DNA of 6,805 nucleotides from Flavobacteriaceae bacterium (GTDB lineage Bacteria > Bacteroidota > Bacteroidia > Flavobacteriales > Flavobacteriaceae). Both the position numbers and the translations under genes were made by a program. A model generated the notes under the pieces. It was not told where the DNA came from and ran no database searches. It saw nothing but the letters and a program-made list of their open reading frames with translations. The stretch is from positions 1 through 6,805 of the forward strand of contig WFZY01000043.1 in NCBI GenBank assembly GCA_015489265.1, in the 5' to 3' direction. This document shows positions 4,025-6,805 of this stretch, piece after piece (the first letter of the stretch is position 1; each line of letters starts with the position of its first letter).

Positions 4025-6805
4025 ATGAAAATCAACCATAAACTCAACCAACTACAAAATCAACTGCAAGGCGAACTTTTTTACGACGATTTACACCGGC
4101 ATATTTATGCTACCGATGCATCAGTATATCGTATGTTACCCGAAGCGGTTGCATACCCGAAAACAGCAGCGGACATCAAATTGCTGATTCAATATGCCGC
4201 TGAAAACAACACGCATTTGATTCCCCGAACCGCCGGAACATCGCTAGCCGGACAAGTCGTCGGGAAAGGTATCATCGTAGATGTTTCCAAATATATGACC
4301 GAAATTTTAGATTTCAATCCCGACGAAGCTTGGGTCAAAGTGCAACCCGGTGTCATTCGCGACGCACTCAACCGTTTTTTAGAACCTTACGGCTTGTGGT
4401 TTGCACCCAATACTTCTACATCGAGCCGTTGTATGATTGGGGGAATGACCGGCAACAATTCCAGTGGTTCCACGTCAATAAAATATGGCGTTACCCGTGA
4501 TAAAATCTTGGAAATAGAAGGTTTTTTAAGCAATGGCGAACGCATTCACATTACGGAACTGGACAAAGATGCTTTCAATCAAAAAGTATTGCAAAACGAT
4601 TTGGAAGGACAAATTTACAGACATATCCGCGATACGTATAGCCACCCCGAAGTGCAAAAGGAAATTTTGGAAAATATGCCCTATCCCGAAATTCATCGAC
4701 GCAACAACGGTTATAATTTAAACAGCTTGATAGACAATGAGATTTTCGGGCAATCCGGCAAAAAATTCAATCTCGGCAAAATCATTGCCGGTTCCGAAGG
4801 CACTTTGGTTTTTATGACGGCTATCAAAATCAAACTGGATAAAGTGCAACCCCCGAAACGTCTGATGGTTACGGCACATTTTGACAGCATAGACCAAAGT
4901 ATGCGTGCCGTAGCACCGGCTATGGAACATAACTTGTATCAATGCGAATTGATGGACGATATTATTCTCGACCAAACCAAAAAAAGCCCTAAATACAAAC
5001 ATTACCGCGATTTTATCCAAGGCAATCCCAAAGCCATTTTAATGCTGGAACTGCGTGGCGATAATATGACAGAATTGGAACAACAAGCGCAAAAATTGAT
5101 TGCACATCTGAAAGAGAAAAATTTGGGCTACGCCTTCCCTATCCTACGCAATGATGAAGCCGCCAAAGCCGAAGAATTGCGCAAAGCCGGTTTGGGATTA
5201 TTGGGTAACCTGCCCGGCGACGACAAAGCCGTCGCCGGCATTGAAGACACAGCGGTTCGCATCACCGACTTACCGCCTTACATCGCCGATTTTACCGAAA
5301 TTATGAAGCAAAAAGGCAAAACACCGGTCTATTTTGCCCACGCCGGTGCCGGCGAAATTCATTTGCGTCCCATTCTCAACTTGAAAAAATCGGTTGATGT
5401 GCGGATTTATCGTGAATTGGTGTCGGAAATCGCCGATTTGGTGCATCGATACAAAGGGTCTTTAAGCGGCGAACACGGTAGTGGTATCGTGCGGGCGGAA
5501 TTTATCCCCGTGATTGTCGGCGAAAAAAATTATGCCTTGATGCAAGAACTCAAAACCGTTTTTGACCCGCAAAACATTTTCAATCCGCATAAAGTCGTCG
5601 ATCCGTATCCAATGGACAAAAACCTGCGATACGAACCCGACCGCAAAGAACCTGAAATTCCAACTTTGTTTGATTTTACGGTAGAAGGCGGCATCTTACG
5701 AGCGGCTGAAAAATGTAACGGGTCGGGCGATTGTCGCAAGCCGCCCGAAGCCGGCGGCGTGATGTGTCCCAGCTACCAAGCCACCAAAGACGAAAAAAAT
5801 ACCACGCGCGCCCGCGCCAATGCCCTACGCGAATTTTTAACCAATTCCGACAAAATCAACAAATTTGATTACGAAGAGTTGTATGAAACTTTGAGTTTGT
5901 GCTTGTCGTGTAAAGCGTGTAAAAACGAATGCCCGTCCACCGTAGATATGGCAATGCTCAAAAGCGAATTTCTATATTGGTATCAAAAAGCCAACGGATT
6001 TAAGTTTCGCAACAAACTCTTTGCTTACAGTGGCAAAATCAACAAATTTATGAGCCGTTTTGCCGGTATTTATAACTTTTTCGTCCGTCAAAATTGGTTT
6101 GCCGGTTTGTTTAAAAAAATGACCGGTGTGGCTTCGCAACGGACCTTACCACCGCTCGAAAAACAAAGTTTAACCGCTTGGCTCAACAAACATCCCGAAG
6201 CGTTGAAACCCAAAACGGACAAAAAACAAAGCGTTTATGTTTTTATCGATGAATTTACCGATTATATGGACAGCCAACCCGGAAAAGACGTTGTCAAAGT
6301 ATTGACAAGCTTGGGTTACGAAGTGAAAACCATCGCCAGTGCCGAAAGCGGACGCGCTTATGTTTCCAAAGGATTTTTGGAACAAGCTCGTGATTTGGCG
6401 ATAAAAAATGTGAAACTGTATGCCGGTTTGATTGATACACAAACCCCATTAATCGGGATAGAACCATCCGCCATTTTGATGTTTAGAGATGAATATCTGC
6501 GATTGGTAAAAGACGAAAATTTGCAAAAAGACGCCCGAAAAATTGCCACTAACACCTATTTATTTGAAGAATTTATCAAACGGGAATTTGAAGCCGGCAA
6601 TATAAGCGCTAATGATTTTACAGAAGCAGAAAAGAAAATTACTTTACACGTTCATTGCCAGCAAAAGGCGTTGAGCGATCCGCAAATCAGTGCTATTGCA
6701 TTGTCCATTCCTAAAAATTATCAAGTCCGTTTGCTCGACTCGGGCTGTTGCGGTATGGCGGGTAGTTTCGGTTATGAAAAAGAACATTACGAATTAAGTA
6801 TGAAA
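4025..6805 (+). CDS. FAD/4Fe-4S 2-hydroxyacid dehydrogenase, YdiJ-like (3' end outside window)
   Basis: All 927 visible codons are open and the frame runs off the window. Domain order: an FAD-binding_4 (VAO/PCMH) domain with PRTAGTSLAGQ (67-77) and GGMTGNNSSG (139-148); an FAD-oxidase C-terminal domain with HAGAGEIHLRP (439-449) and GEHGSG (482-487); a two-cluster ferredoxin-like part with CNGSGDC (564-570), MCPSY (Cys581) and CLSCKACKNECP (Cys626, 629, 632, 636); and a C-terminal CCG domain with HVHCQQ (Cys878) and CCGMAGSFG (Cys908, Cys909). This single-chain GlcD plus GlcF arrangement matches E. coli YdiJ, which I recall being reported as a D-2-hydroxyglutarate dehydrogenase. D-lactate or another D-2-hydroxyacid is equally possible, with electrons leaving through the Fe-S clusters to an unknown acceptor. 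It lacks a signal peptide and is probably cytoplasmic or membrane-associated. Judging by family length (about 970-1020 residues), some 40-90 residues are missing. Fold and cofactors are secure, substrate is not. Confidence 0.95.
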   Translation, partial: MKINHKLNQLQNQLQGELFYDDLHRHIYATDASVYRMLPEAVAYPKTAADIKLLIQYAAENNTHLIPRTAGTSLAGQVVGKGIIVDVSKYMTEILDFNPDEAWVKVQPGVIRDALNRFLEPYGLWFAPNTSTSSRCMIGGMTGNNSSGSTSIKYGVTRDKILEIEGFLSNGERIHITELDKDAFNQKVLQNDLEGQIYRHIRDTYSHPEVQKEILENMPYPEIHRRNNGYNLNSLIDNEIFGQSGKKFNLGKIIAGSEGTLVFMTAIKIKLDKVQPPKRLMVTAHFDSIDQSMRAVAPAMEHNLYQCELMDDIILDQTKKSPKYKHYRDFIQGNPKAILMLELRGDNMTELEQQAQKLIAHLKEKNLGYAFPILRNDEAAKAEELRKAGLGLLGNLPGDDKAVAGIEDTAVRITDLPPYIADFTEIMKQKGKTPVYFAHAGAGEIHLRPILNLKKSVDVRIYRELVSEIADLVHRYKGSLSGEHGSGIVRAEFIPVIVGEKNYALMQELKTVFDPQNIFNPHKVVDPYPMDKNLRYEPDRKEPEIPTLFDFTVEGGILRAAEKCNGSGDCRKPPEAGGVMCPSYQATKDEKNTTRARANALREFLTNSDKINKFDYEELYETLSLCLSCKACKNECPSTVDMAMLKSEFLYWYQKANGFKFRNKLFAYSGKINKFMSRFAGIYNFFVRQNWFAGLFKKMTGVASQRTLPPLEKQSLTAWLNKHPEALKPKTDKKQSVYVFIDEFTDYMDSQPGKDVVKVLTSLGYEVKTIASAESGRAYVSKGFLEQARDLAIKNVKLYAGLIDTQTPLIGIEPSAILMFRDEYLRLVKDENLQKDARKIATNTYLFEEFIKREFEAGNISANDFTEAEKKITLHVHCQQKALSDPQISAIALSIPKNYQVRLLDSGCCGMAGSFGYEKEHYELSMK

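Noticed and set aside
4718..5020. Minus-strand 100-codon ORF inside the oxidoreductase
   Set aside because: It is fully contained in the well-supported FAD-oxidase frame and shows no domain of its own.
6170..6442. Minus-strand 90-codon ORF inside the oxidoreductase
   Set aside because: It is antisense to the continuous YdiJ-like frame, with no recognisable motif.

Overview
The window looks like an ordinary housekeeping stretch of a Bacteroidota chromosome. Three things point there. The putative promoters fit the TAnnTTTG -7 box of that phylum, best seen as TATCTTTG 18 bp before the TatA gene. The genes lack clear Shine-Dalgarno sequences. The rhomboid protein ends in a short 'ILDKIS..G..SL..EEKEEL' tail that I associate with Bacteroidota rhomboids. 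A+T content is fairly high, and is visibly highest between about 2640 and 4020. I cannot name the genus.

Layout, left to right. (1) 3-746 (+): rhomboid intramembrane protease, cut off at its N-terminus by the window edge. (2) 747-893: a non-coding patch of short repeats, made of a four-copy 7-bp tandem repeat followed by three hairpins sharing the core AGACGC, the last an almost perfect 35-nt palindrome. (3) 887-1000 (-): a 37-codon ORF for a single-pass membrane peptide, overlapping the 3' end of truA. (4) 987-1745 (-): truA, tRNA pseudouridine synthase, apparently with a TTG start. (5) 1779-2273 (+): a YfcE-type metallophosphoesterase, divergent from truA across a 33-bp gap that holds two facing promoter-like boxes. 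(6) 2360-3195 (+): a two-gene unit, a TatA/E-type translocase subunit followed by a PAP2 phosphatase, joined by a TAATG stop/start overlap. (7) 3198-3698 (-): an unrecognised four-helix membrane protein, convergent with the PAP2 gene. (8) 3699-4024: an AT-rich stretch with no convincing gene. (9) 4025-6805 (+): a large FAD plus iron-sulfur oxidoreductase with YdiJ-like architecture, running off the right edge while still open.

Functionally the genes are mostly independent: membrane proteolysis, tRNA modification, phosphoester hydrolysis, Tat export, lipid phosphate hydrolysis and 2-hydroxyacid oxidation. Only tatA and the PAP2 gene (and possibly truA and the small ORF) are arranged as if co-expressed. 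I see no defence system, CRISPR array, tRNA, rRNA or transposase gene. The items most worth checking are the hairpin repeat family, the small membrane ORF whose stop codon lies inside one of those hairpins, and the face-to-face promoters between truA and the phosphoesterase.
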